Positions 24,887 to 33,303 of a stretch of DNA of 55,471 nucleotides are shown here, in pieces. The stretch's first letter is position 1. Every line of letters starts with the position of its first letter. The stretch lies in assembly GCA_934621485.1 (NCBI GenBank), contig CAKTUS010000009.1, positions 1-55,471 of the forward strand. Reading direction: 5' to 3'. Source of the stretch: an uncultured Clostridia bacterium. Lineage in GTDB: Bacteria > Bacillota > Clostridia > Christensenellales > Aristaeellaceae. Position numbers and translations under genes: made by a program. Under the pieces are notes generated by a model. It had not been told where the DNA came from, searched no databases, and saw only the letters and a program-made list of their open reading frames with translations.

Positions 24887-25704
24887 ATTGGTTCTCCTTC
24901 CCTTTCTGTTTCGGTAGCGTCGATGATGGCGTCGGCCCGGCAGTGCCGGCAGCGTTCAAACTGGCACAAATGCTGCCCGCAGGCCCGGCGCACCCGCTGT
25001 ACGGTTTCAGCCGTAGGGGCCGCCCGGTTCTGCGCATCCGGCCGTGGAATCAGCGGAAGCACATTGTGCAATAGCGCTCCCCGCTCTGCGGCGGCCTTGG
25101 CGATGGCCGGCAGTTCAGCTTCATTTTCGCCGGGCAGCAGCACGCTGTTCACTTTTACGCACAAGCCCAACCCTGCGGCCATGGAAATGCCCTCCAGCTG
25201 CCGTCGAATCAGCCGTTCAAACGCTTCGTCCGTGCGTTTTCCCTCTACATGCTCATACGCCTTGCGGGCGACGGGCGTGGTGATGCTGTTCACGGTTACC
25301 GTCAGCGTTTCCACACCGCAGTCCACAATGCGCCGGGCATAGTCGGGCAGCAGCAGGCCGTTGGTGCTCAGGCACAGGTGAAGCTCCGGCCATTCCTTGC
25401 GCAGCCGTTCCAGCGTTTCAAAGGTTGCCTCGTTATACAGCGGTTCCCCCGGACCGGCGATGCCTACAATTTGAATGGGAATGTGCTGGCGCTCTTTCAC
25501 ATCGCGCACACGCTCTACCGCCTGCTGTGGGGTAAGCACCTGACGGGTCAGCCCCGGCAGGCATCCGTGCACACAGGCGCTTTGAGCCGGGTTGCAAAAA
25601 CTGCATTTGATATTGCACCGTGCCGCTACCGGCAAATGGATTCTTGCCACGCGGGCCGGTTCATTTTGAAAACAGGGATGAGAAAATCCAGGTTTATTTG
25701 CCAT
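24832..25704 (-). CDS. NifB-like radical SAM protein
   Basis: The product is 290 aa from ATG 25704 (AGGAG 8 bp upstream). The order matches NifB: FSHPCFQNEPARVARIHLPV, the SAM motif CNIKCSFCN (Cys30, Cys34, Cys37), the block PGLTRQVLTPQQA, VGIAGPGEPLYN, CLSTNGLLLPDYA, VKVNSVLLPG, NVLPLIPRP and a C-terminal CRHCRADA. NifB fuses two Fe-S clusters around a SAM-derived carbide to give NifB-co, the precursor of nitrogenase-type M-clusters. It lacks the NifX-like C-terminal domain, as do many NifB proteins. It lies 4 bp after the permease gene in the same operon as NifH/D/K-like genes, so it likely builds a complex Fe-S cofactor for them. Another Fe-S maturation role remains possible. Confidence 0.85.
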   Translation of the reverse strand: MANKPGFSHPCFQNEPARVARIHLPVAARCNIKCSFCNPAQSACVHGCLPGLTRQVLTPQQAVERVRDVKERQHIPIQIVGIAGPGEPLYNEATFETLERLRKEWPELHLCLSTNGLLLPDYARRIVDCGVETLTVTVNSITTPVARKAYEHVEGKRTDEAFERLIRRQLEGISMAAGLGLCVKVNSVLLPGENEAELPAIAKAAAERGALLHNVLPLIPRPDAQNRAAPTAETVQRVRRACGQHLCQFERCRHCRADAIIDATETEREGEPICSNSPAESFFQPTTRKQ

Positions 25705-25708
25705 GCCG

Positions 25709-26659
25709 TCAGCTCCTGCGCTTCGCGTAGGGATCCAGCGCGTCGTTAAGCCCGTCGCCAAAGATGTTGAAAGCCACTACAATAAGAACCAGCGTCAGGC
25801 CCGGAAACAGAATATACCAGGGGCACACCGTCATATAGCCCCGGGCATCGGCAATCATGTTGCCCAGGGAGGGGGTAGGCGCCTGGATTCCGTAGCCAAA
25901 GAAGCTCATGCCGGCCTCATACATGATGGCGCCGGGAACGCCCATGGAAAAGGAAACAATCATCAAAGACAGGCAGTTGGGCAGCACCTGCCTTAGAATA
26001 ATCCAGCTGTCCCGTGCGCCCAGCGCTCGGGAAGCCTTCACATAGTCCTTGTTTTTCAGCTTCAAAGCCTGGCCGCGAATCAGCCGGGTTACATCCGGCC
26101 AGCCGACCAGCATAATAGCGATACATACGGTCATCAAACTGGGCTTCAAAATGAGGGTAATCACCATTGCCAGCAGCATGACCGGGAAAGCCAGAAAAAT
26201 ATCCGTGATGCGCATAATCACCGCATCTACCCAGCCGCCGTAATAGGCCGACACCACGCCCAGCGTAACGCCCAGCAGCATGGTCAAGCCGCGGGCTACC
26301 ACGCCCACCAGCAGCGATACCCGAATCCCGTACAGCACCCGCGCAAAAATGTCGCGGCCCAGCTGATCGGTTCCCATCAGGTTTTTCAGGCTGGGCGCAT
26401 AGGGGGGCAGAACGGTTTCGCCATCCACCACGCGGCGGCTTTCAATGGCCTCGGGATTGATGGAGGGAAACAACGGCGCAACCAGCGCCAGCGCCACAAA
26501 GCAGGCAATGAGAATCAGGCCCGTCATGGCGGCCTTATCCTTTTTCAGGCGTTGCCATGCGTCGGAATACAGGCTGCGGGACGCGGTAGGGTCCTGCTCC
26601 AGCAGGCGGCGATACCGCTTGTTCTTGGGCAGATAATCGTTGGTCTGTTGCATGTTCAT
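25709..26659 (-). CDS. Peptide/nickel-type ABC transporter permease (DppC/NikC-like)
   Basis: The product is 316 aa. The N-terminal extension of OppC-type permeases (residues 1-40) and first helix (LILIACFVALALVAPLF) lead to the GTDQLGRDIFARVLYGIR signature and the EAA loop KASRALGARDSWIILRQVLPN. C-terminal helices follow. It pairs with the OppB-type permease, whose stop it overlaps by 4 bp. It is part of the importer embedded in the nitrogenase-like operon. The cargo could be a peptide, a metal chelate or another small molecule and is not readable from the sequence. Confidence 0.92.
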   Translation of the reverse strand: MNMQQTNDYLPKNKRYRRLLEQDPTASRSLYSDAWQRLKKDKAAMTGLILIACFVALALVAPLFPSINPEAIESRRVVDGETVLPPYAPSLKNLMGTDQLGRDIFARVLYGIRVSLLVGVVARGLTMLLGVTLGVVSAYYGGWVDAVIMRITDIFLAFPVMLLAMVITLILKPSLMTVCIAIMLVGWPDVTRLIRGQALKLKNKDYVKASRALGARDSWIILRQVLPNCLSLMIVSFSMGVPGAIMYEAGMSFFGYGIQAPTPSLGNMIADARGYMTVCPWYILFPGLTLVLIVVAFNIFGDGLNDALDPYAKRRS

Positions 26660-27597
26660 TCCCCTCCCTTCTGGCTCAGCCGCACGCGAGGATCAAAGCA
26701 TCCGTACAGAATATCCACAATCAGATTGATAACGCAAATAGAGATGGCCAGCACCAGCACCGTGGCTTGCAGCGCGGGCATATCCTTATAAAACAGCGCG
26801 TCATAGCCATACTTGCCGATACCGGGCCAGGAAAACACACTTTCAGCAATCATGGTTCCTGTAATCAAACGGCTGATATCCGTGCCAATCAGCGACAAAA
26901 TGGGAATCATGGCGTTTTTCAGCGCATGCCGCCAAATGACCGCATGCTCCCGGATTCCTTTAGCCCGGGCTGTGCGAATGTAGTTCTGCGGCAGCACTTC
27001 CAAAAAGGCGGAGCGGGAAACCCGGGCCATCATTCCGGCGGACGGAATTCCCAACGTTAACGCGGGCAAAATAACATATTGGTCAAAGCCGACGCCATAG
27101 CCCGACGGAGGCAGCCATTTTAAGGTGACCGCAAACAGCAATTGCAGAATCAGCGCAAACCAGAACTGAGGAATGGACAAGCCCAGTACGCCGAAGCCGG
27201 TAATGCACCGGTCGACAAGGGTACCGCGCTTGAGCGCTGCGGCCATTCCCAGCAGCACGCCCATAAAAACCCCCGCCACCTCTGTGGCCAGAGCCAGCTT
27301 GATGGTTTTCGGAAACACATTGGAAATTTCCCGGGCAATGGGACGGCGGCTATGATAGGAACGTCCAAAATCGCCCTGGAGCAGGTTTTTCATAAAGTTG
27401 AGATATTGAATGCGGATGGGCTGATCAAGGCCATACGCCTGGCGTATGCTTTCCACCGTTTTTTCGTCTGCATAATCGCCTGCAATGATGCGGGCCGTAT
27501 CTCCCGGCAGCACGTTCACCAGCAGAAATACGACGATCGTCAACCCAATCAGTACAGGGATCATCATCAGAAGCCTGCGAAGGATATACTTGAACAT
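26656..27597 (-). CDS. Peptide/nickel-type ABC transporter permease (DppB/NikB-like)
   Basis: The product is 313 aa with the typical MFKYILRRLLMMIPVLIGL start, six predicted membrane helices, the family block PGDTARIIAGDYADE and the EAA loop RTARAKGIREHAVIWRHALKN. It forms the channel with the adjacent DppC-type permease (4-bp overlap). It follows the substrate-binding-protein gene by about 74 bp. Confidence 0.93.
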   Translation of the reverse strand: MFKYILRRLLMMIPVLIGLTIVVFLLVNVLPGDTARIIAGDYADEKTVESIRQAYGLDQPIRIQYLNFMKNLLQGDFGRSYHSRRPIAREISNVFPKTIKLALATEVAGVFMGVLLGMAAALKRGTLVDRCITGFGVLGLSIPQFWFALILQLLFAVTLKWLPPSGYGVGFDQYVILPALTLGIPSAGMMARVSRSAFLEVLPQNYIRTARAKGIREHAVIWRHALKNAMIPILSLIGTDISRLITGTMIAESVFSWPGIGKYGYDALFYKDMPALQATVLVLAISICVINLIVDILYGCFDPRVRLSQKGGE

Positions 27598-27671
27598 AGC
27601 CGACCACCTTACCTGTTGTTTTTACCCGGGGGGATGCAGCCAAAGCCGCATCCCCCAAAAGGAGAAAGAGA

Positions 27672-29264
27672 TTACTTATCCAGCCAGACGCGGTGATAGG
27701 TGCTCACGTCCAGAGCGCTGGGGCAATAGTTCTTTACGTAGGGCTGGCAGATATCCACATAAATGTTGTGGTCCAGGTACGCATAGGGCAGATCCTGCAG
27801 AACCATATCGTCAATCTGGCGGTACAGCTCGGCGCGCTCGTCATCATTGGTGGAAGCGCGAGCCTTCTCAATCAGTGCGTCCACTTCGGGATTGCTGTAA
27901 CGGGCATAGTTGCCGGAGGCGCCGATGCTGCCGGAGTAGAAGGTGGGATACACCATAGCGTCGGGATCGGGATAGGCGGCTACCACGTTGCCCCAGGCAA
28001 TCTTGAACTGGCCGTTGTTGCGGGCTTCGTTGTAGGCGGAGTTATCCATAGCGCCGATGTTGATGTTGATGCCGATTTCCTTCAGGTTCTGCTGATAGAT
28101 TTCCAGAATCTTGATGTTGTTGTTCCAGGCGGGGGTAATCACATCGAACACTTCGTCAATGCCATCGGGATAGCCGGCTTCGGCCATCTTCTGCTTGGCC
28201 AGTTCGATGTTGCGGGGAGATTCGGTGCAGGGTTCGCCGCCGCCCAGCATACCGGGCAGCAACAGCCGGTCGGCGTAGCTGGCGCGGTTCTGCAGCAGCT
28301 CCAGCACAGCCTGGGTGTCCATCGCGGCAAACACGGCCTCACGCAGGGCCTTGTTGCTGCCGAAGGGCTCCTGCTCCATATTGAAAATCAGGAACGCGGT
28401 GTGCAGGGTGTAGGCATAACCGATGCAATCAGCATAGGTGGGATCGGTGGTCAGGCGCTCGTAGTGAGCGGGAGTGATCCAGGCGATGTCCAGGGTCTGG
28501 GCGTCAAACTCCACAATGCGGGTATTTTCGTCGTTGATGACGCGGAACTTAACGCCATCCAGATAGGGACGGCCAGCCCAGTAATCTTCAAAGGCGTTAA
28601 TGGTCAGGTCCTGGTTGAAGTTCCATTCGCCAATGGTGAAGGGACCGGCGGACACGGCGTACAGGCCAAAGTCCTCGCCGTATTCTTCCACGGCTTCCTT
28701 GGGCACCACGGCCAGGCTGGCAGAGGCCAACATGGACACAAAGGGCGCAAAGGGCTCCACCAGGGTCAATTGCAGGGTGTAATCATCCACTACCTTGATA
28801 CCGGTGATTTCATCGGCAGTGCCAGCCTGGAATTCATCGAAGCCCACCAGCTTGTTCAGCATCCAGGCGGCGCTGGAGGCGGTTTCGGGGTTGGCGATAC
28901 GCTCGAAGGAATACTTGAAGTCGCCGGCAACCACCTCGCGGCCGTTGTGGAACTTCGCGCCCTGGCGCAGGATGAAGGTCCAAGTCAGGCCGTCTTCGGA
29001 AACGGACCATTCCTTGGCGATGCCTTCTTCAATGCCGGTGCCTTCGGGATTCAGGCGAACCAGGCCTTCCAGAATGTTGGCGGCAACAATGGTCTGATCC
29101 CACGCAGTCAGGGTAGCGGGGTCAAAGTTCATCGGGTCCGCGGAAGTGTAGGCAACAAGAATGCCACCATACTTGGGTTCCTCAGCGGTTTCAGCCATGG
29201 CCGAAACGCTGCATGCCAGCATCATCACAGCCAGCAACAGAGCTACGAGTTTCCGAAGATTCAT
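27672..29264 (-). CDS. ABC transporter substrate-binding protein, family 5
   Basis: This 530-aa solute receptor has a signal peptide (MNLRKLVALLLAVMMLACSV). Either lipid attachment at Cys18 or cleavage near AMA-ET is possible. The family 5 (peptide/nickel) start is visible: PKYGGILVAYTSADPMNFDP, then ILEGLVRLNPEG, KEWSVSEDGLTWTFILRQGAKFHNG and FKYSFERI. Family members bind peptides, nickel or its chelates, opines, glutathione or sugars. The gene lies between the ATPase genes and the permease genes of the same importer, 60 bp after oppF, with AGGAGG before ATG. It likely delivers the substrate or a precursor for the nitrogenase-like system. Confidence 0.93.
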   Translation of the reverse strand: MNLRKLVALLLAVMMLACSVSAMAETAEEPKYGGILVAYTSADPMNFDPATLTAWDQTIVAANILEGLVRLNPEGTGIEEGIAKEWSVSEDGLTWTFILRQGAKFHNGREVVAGDFKYSFERIANPETASSAAWMLNKLVGFDEFQAGTADEITGIKVVDDYTLQLTLVEPFAPFVSMLASASLAVVPKEAVEEYGEDFGLYAVSAGPFTIGEWNFNQDLTINAFEDYWAGRPYLDGVKFRVINDENTRIVEFDAQTLDIAWITPAHYERLTTDPTYADCIGYAYTLHTAFLIFNMEQEPFGSNKALREAVFAAMDTQAVLELLQNRASYADRLLLPGMLGGGEPCTESPRNIELAKQKMAEAGYPDGIDEVFDVITPAWNNNIKILEIYQQNLKEIGININIGAMDNSAYNEARNNGQFKIAWGNVVAAYPDPDAMVYPTFYSGSIGASGNYARYSNPEVDALIEKARASTNDDERAELYRQIDDMVLQDLPYAYLDHNIYVDICQPYVKNYCPSALDVSTYHRVWLDK

Positions 29265-29324
29265 GTGTGGTGCCTCCTCATGTGTTTTATTGATATACCC
29301 CGCCTTTCGGCGCGGATATGTCCG

Positions 29325-30305
29325 TTAACGAGCCTCGTTGTACAAATGACACATCACCAGGCTGTCGCCCACCTTTTGCACCTCGGGCATACGCTGCTTG
29401 CAAATCTCCATGCAGCGGGTGCAGCGAGGATGGAACGGACAGCCGGTCGGCAAGTGCACGGGGCTTGGCACATCGCCGGTGAGCACGGCGGAAAACACGT
29501 TTTCGCCGGAATCAATATCCGGGATTGCGTTCAGCAGCGCCTGAGTGTACGGATGCAGCGGACGCTTGAACAGCGTATCCGTATCGGCCAATTCCACAAT
29601 GCGGCCCAGATACATCACGGCGATTCGGTCGCTCATGTACCGCACCACGTTCAAGCCGTGAGCCACAAACAGGTAGGTATAGCCGTATTCCTTCTGCAAA
29701 TCCCGTAAAAGGTTGATAATCTGCGCCTGCACCGACACATCCAGCGCGGAAACCGGCTCGTCGCACACAATGAAGCGCGGCTCCACAATCAGGGCCCTGG
29801 CAATGCCGATTCGCTGACGCTGGCCGCCGGAAAACTCATGCGGATAGCGCTTGGCATGCTCCGGGTTCAGCCCCACCCGGTCCAGCATGCGCAGCACCCG
29901 GCGATGAACTTCTTCCCTGCCCATGCCGCCCTGAATCCGCAGGCCCTCGCCCACCAGCTCCTCTACCGTCATGCGGGGATTCAGCGACTCAAAGGGATCT
30001 TGGAATACAATTTGCATTTGCCGGTGAATGGCCCGGCGCTCCGCCTTTTTCAAACGGCCGATATCCTTGCCCTCAAAAAGCACGCGGCCCGAGGTAGGCT
30101 TTTCAAGCCCCAGGGTTACGCTGCCCAGGGTGGATTTTCCGCACCCGGATTCCCCTACCAGGCCAAAGGTTTCGCCTTCGCGAATCTCCAGGCTCACGCC
30201 GTTAACAGCCTTTACGCTGTCCACCTGGCGCAGAAACACGCCGCCCTTGATGGGATAATGCTTTACCACGTTTTCAAGCCGAACCAGCGTTTCGCCTTTA
30301 GCCAT
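29325..30305 (-). CDS. Peptide/nickel-type ABC transporter ATPase (DppF/OppF-like)
   Basis: The product is 326 aa. Walker A GESGCGKST, the Q-loop at IVFQDPFESLNPRMT, the signature EFSGGQRQRIGIARALI and Walker B FIVCDEPVSALD are all present. The C-terminal oligopeptide extension has four cysteines (CPFHPRCTRCMEIC), which in this family can hold an Fe-S cluster. It energises import with the OppD-type partner, whose stop it overlaps by 8 bp. Confidence 0.94.
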   Translation of the reverse strand: MAKGETLVRLENVVKHYPIKGGVFLRQVDSVKAVNGVSLEIREGETFGLVGESGCGKSTLGSVTLGLEKPTSGRVLFEGKDIGRLKKAERRAIHRQMQIVFQDPFESLNPRMTVEELVGEGLRIQGGMGREEVHRRVLRMLDRVGLNPEHAKRYPHEFSGGQRQRIGIARALIVEPRFIVCDEPVSALDVSVQAQIINLLRDLQKEYGYTYLFVAHGLNVVRYMSDRIAVMYLGRIVELADTDTLFKRPLHPYTQALLNAIPDIDSGENVFSAVLTGDVPSPVHLPTGCPFHPRCTRCMEICKQRMPEVQKVGDSLVMCHLYNEAR

Positions 30306-31302
30306 GGTTTTTTTCCTCCTCGATTTGCGCCGCCAGCAGGCATCTGGCGCTGTGATTCGGGGCTACCTTACGCATTTGAGGCTGCTGCTGCCGGCAACGC
30401 TCGCAGGCTTTGGCGCAGCGGGGAGCAAAGCGGCATCCCTGCGGCATGGAGCTCAAGTCCGGGATGCTGCCGGGAATGATGTGCAGCTTCTCGTCCCTGG
30501 GCTGCGTCAGCCGGGGAATGGAATCAATCAAACCCTGGGTATACGGATGCGTCGGATGGGCAATCACCTGGCGGGTGGGGCCTTCCTCTACCACCTTCCC
30601 GGCATACATCACCACCACCCGGTCGGCAAAGTTGGCCACCACGCCTAAATCGTGACTGACCAAAATGATGGACATATCCAGCTTCTGGCGCAATTCCTTC
30701 AGCAGCAGCAAAATCTGCGCCTGAATGGTCACATCCAGCGCGGTGGTGGGCTCGTCGGCAATGAGCAGCTTGGGATTGCAGCACAGAGCCATGGCAATCA
30801 TCACACGCTGCTTCATACCGCCGGAAAGCTCAAAGGGATAACACTTCATGCGCTTAACCGGTTCGGGGATGCCCACCATCTGCAGCAGCTCAAGAATCCG
30901 GGCCCGGCGCTGGGTGCGGCTGAGACGGGTATGTGTGCGGAGGGTTTCGTCAATCTGCCTGCCGATGGTCATCACCGGGTTCAGGGAGGTCATAGGTTCC
31001 TGAAACACCATGCCGATGTCTTTGCCCCGCAGCCGGCCCATGGCAGCTTCCCCCATGCCAATCAACTGCTGCCCGTCAAAAAGGATGCTCCCGGTGGAAC
31101 GGAACAGGTTTTTTCCCGCCACCAGGTGAATAATGGACAGGCAGGTAACGGTTTTGCCGGAGCCGGATTCACCCACAACGGCCACAATTTCCCGCCGGTT
31201 CACCGTCAGGTTTACATCCTCTACCGCATTGAGCCAGCCATTCTCGCCGGAAAACGAGGTGGTAAGATGCTCCATTTTCAGCAGCGTGTTTTCAGGCGTC
31301 AT
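30298..31302 (-). CDS. Peptide/nickel-type ABC transporter ATPase (DppD/OppD-like)
   Basis: This 334-aa protein starts at ATG 31302 (GGGAGG 7 bp upstream). It has Walker A GESGSGKTV, the Q-loop GMVFQEPMTSLNPVMT, signature ELSGGMKQRVMIAMALCC, Walker B LLIADEPTTALD and the cysteine-containing C-terminal extension (CRFAPRCAKACERC). The start lies 11 bp inside the 3' end of the NifH-like gene. This directly ties expression of the importer to that of the reductase. Confidence 0.94.
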   Translation of the reverse strand: MTPENTLLKMEHLTTSFSGENGWLNAVEDVNLTVNRREIVAVVGESGSGKTVTCLSIIHLVAGKNLFRSTGSILFDGQQLIGMGEAAMGRLRGKDIGMVFQEPMTSLNPVMTIGRQIDETLRTHTRLSRTQRRARILELLQMVGIPEPVKRMKCYPFELSGGMKQRVMIAMALCCNPKLLIADEPTTALDVTIQAQILLLLKELRQKLDMSIILVSHDLGVVANFADRVVVMYAGKVVEEGPTRQVIAHPTHPYTQGLIDSIPRLTQPRDEKLHIIPGSIPDLSSMPQGCRFAPRCAKACERCRQQQPQMRKVAPNHSARCLLAAQIEEEKNHG

Positions 31303-32110
31303 GTGGTTTCCTCCCAATCTCCGCAATCATGTCAAACAGCTTTTCGGCGTCCATGGCCTGTGCCTGTACCGCCTCAGTTTGCTCAAGCACAGTGTGAGCC
31401 AGGCTGGCAATCGCCGCTTTTTCCGGCGCGGCCTGACGGGTTTCCAAAACGGCTTTCCGTTCCAGCTCCGCCAGCTTGATGCGTTCCGAATAGGGGATCC
31501 GGCCCACAACGGGAACCTTCACGCTTTGCGCAAAGCGCTCCACGTACGTCTCCTCGCCTTCAAATCCTCTGGCGTTGTAAATCAGGCCGCCTATCTGGCC
31601 GCCCACGGCGGTCATGCCGTAAAGAATGTTATTGGCGGCCAACAAAGACGCCTGTTCGCCGGACGTGACCACATAAATGCGGTCCGTAAACCCGTGAGTA
31701 ACCGGCGTTGCAAAGCCGCCGCACACCACATCGCCCAGCACGTCGTAAAGCACCACGTCCGCCTGTTCCAGATAGCCTTGCTGATGCAGCAAGTCCAGCG
31801 CAATCAGCACGCCGCGCCCCGCGCAGCCCATGCCAGGTCTGGGGCCGCCCGCCTCACAGCAAACCAGGTTTTCGCGGGCGGTTACGCACACCTCCTCCAT
31901 GGAGGCTCTGCCCGAGGTAATGGCTTCGTAGCGCTCCACAATGGTGGGCAGGCTGTGGCGAAGCAGCAAACGGGCGGTATCCCGTTTGGGGTCGCAGCCC
32001 ACCAGCAGCACCTTTCGGCTGCTTTGCGCCAAAGCCAGCGCCAAATTCACCGAAACAGTGGTTTTCCCAATGCCGCCTTTTCCGTAAACGGCAATGCGTA
32101 AACGCTTCAT
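31292..32110 (-). CDS. NifH-like iron protein (nitrogenase-like reductase component)
   Basis: The product is 272 aa from ATG 32110, which overlaps the upstream gene's stop by 4 bp. The P-loop is GKGGIGKTT (residues 10-18). The switch regions match NifH, and both cysteines that hold the intersubunit [4Fe-4S] cluster are present: Cys96 in PGMGCAGRGVLIAL and Cys130 in DVLGDVVCGGFATP. Arg99 corresponds to the ADP-ribosylated Arg100 of NifH. The protein should be a homodimeric ATP-dependent electron donor to the two component-1-like proteins encoded just upstream. Alternatives within the family are BchL/BchX, CfbC or MarH. The presence of NifB and absence of tetrapyrrole genes favour a Mar-like or new function. 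Confidence 0.92.
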   Translation of the reverse strand: MKRLRIAVYGKGGIGKTTVSVNLALALAQSSRKVLLVGCDPKRDTARLLLRHSLPTIVERYEAITSGRASMEEVCVTARENLVCCEAGGPRPGMGCAGRGVLIALDLLHQQGYLEQADVVLYDVLGDVVCGGFATPVTHGFTDRIYVVTSGEQASLLAANNILYGMTAVGGQIGGLIYNARGFEGEETYVERFAQSVKVPVVGRIPYSERIKLAELERKAVLETRQAAPEKAAIASLAHTVLEQTEAVQAQAMDAEKLFDMIAEIGRKPHDA

Positions 32111-33303
32111 GCCCGCGCCTCCTTGAGCAACCTTTGCGCCAGCGCAGCCGCCGCCTGATAACCCAGCAGCGGCACAGGCTCCACCACGCGCCACACCGGC
32201 TGATAGAACGGAAGATAGCCCCAGGCGTCATCCATTTGCACATTGCTGGAGCCAAATACCAGCCTTGCGCCAAACGTTTCCATTTGTTCCACCAGTTCAA
32301 ACCGGCCCGTATCCTCAAAAAAGACGTCGCAAACGCTTTCCCAGGGGATGCTCCCGGCAGCCCGGTCCACGCTGAGCAGCACCCGGCAGCCCAGGTCGTT
32401 TTTCAAATAGTCGGCCAGTGCGTATGCGTACCAGCCGGCGCCTTCAATGGCTACCGGGTAGGCAAGAGAACGCAGCTTTTCAGCCGCAGGCGCCAGTTCC
32501 GCCTCCCAGCGGGCCTTTTCCTGGGCTGCCTCGTCCGTCCAGGCCGCGCCGGTTTGCACGGACAGCCAGGTTAAAAAGCGTTGGCTTCCCCGCACGCCGA
32601 TGGGCGCAGCGGAATCAAGCCCTTCCCGATTCCACAAAAGGCTGACGGGAAGCTTGCGCGCCTGCTGGTACACACTGTTTTCCGAAAACACGTCGCTGCC
32701 GGCAAACAAGCCGTTGGTCCATTGCAGATTCAGCGAATCGGTAACCAGACGTTTCAGCAGCGGAAGCTGGGTTTCAAAGCCATAGTCCGTCTTAGCCAGG
32801 CCGTCCAGCGCAATCGTCTTTCCCTCGCCTTCCGTCAGGTGCAGCGCGCCGCAAAGCGCTTTGTACACCTTGGGACATATATCTACCTCATCCCCGGCCA
32901 GAGCGCTGCCGTCCAAAACGAGGGCTTTTTTTTTCGTGCGGCGGCAATAGGCTTCGGCAACCGCATCATAGTTTTCACCGGTCATGGCCGTAGCGCAGCT
33001 GAGCAGCACCACCAGCATCTCCGGATGATACTTTTCAAACGCCTTGTTCATGGCGTCCGCCAGCCGGTCCGCACAGCCCAGCACCACCTGACTCTGCTCC
33101 ACGCAGGTTGTAGGCAGCAGCGGCTCTACCCCGGCGTACAGCATTGCCAGCCGGTGGCCGGAGGAACAGCTCACCGGGCCGTGAATCATGGGCAGCACGC
33201 CGGGCATCCCGGCCACGCATTTAAGCGCTCCCATGAGCCCGCAGCCCGTCATCGGCTCCAGCGGCTTTTGCCGGACTTCGTTATTCAACCGTGCCCCTTG
33301 CAT
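32107..33303 (-). CDS. Nitrogenase component 1-like protein (NifK/NifE type)
   Basis: The product is 398 aa, shorter than NifK (~510). It has the three cysteines expected of a P-cluster-type half site: Cys21 (MTGCGLMGAL), Cys46 (MIHGPVSCSSGH) and Cys103 (VVLLSCATAMTGEN). There are further cysteines at 29 and 67. The second half has repeated Rossmann-like segments. The ATG at 33303 overlaps the previous gene by 19 bp. A TTG at 33288 with AGGGG upstream would give a 4-bp overlap and is a real alternative. It probably forms a heterotetramer with the NifD-like protein and takes electrons from the NifH-like protein. Confidence 0.85.
   Translation of the reverse strand: MQGARLNNEVRQKPLEPMTGCGLMGALKCVAGMPGVLPMIHGPVSCSSGHRLAMLYAGVEPLLPTTCVEQSQVVLGCADRLADAMNKAFEKYHPEMLVVLLSCATAMTGENYDAVAEAYCRRTKKKALVLDGSALAGDEVDICPKVYKALCGALHLTEGEGKTIALDGLAKTDYGFETQLPLLKRLVTDSLNLQWTNGLFAGSDVFSENSVYQQARKLPVSLLWNREGLDSAAPIGVRGSQRFLTWLSVQTGAAWTDEAAQEKARWEAELAPAAEKLRSLAYPVAIEGAGWYAYALADYLKNDLGCRVLLSVDRAAGSIPWESVCDVFFEDTGRFELVEQMETFGARLVFGSSNVQMDDAWGYLPFYQPVWRVVEPVPLLGYQAAAALAQRLLKEARA

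Noticed and set aside
27693..29708. 671-codon plus-strand open frame opposite the binding protein
   Set aside because: Gly/Val/His-rich antisense frame; the minus-strand gene has a signal peptide and full family match.
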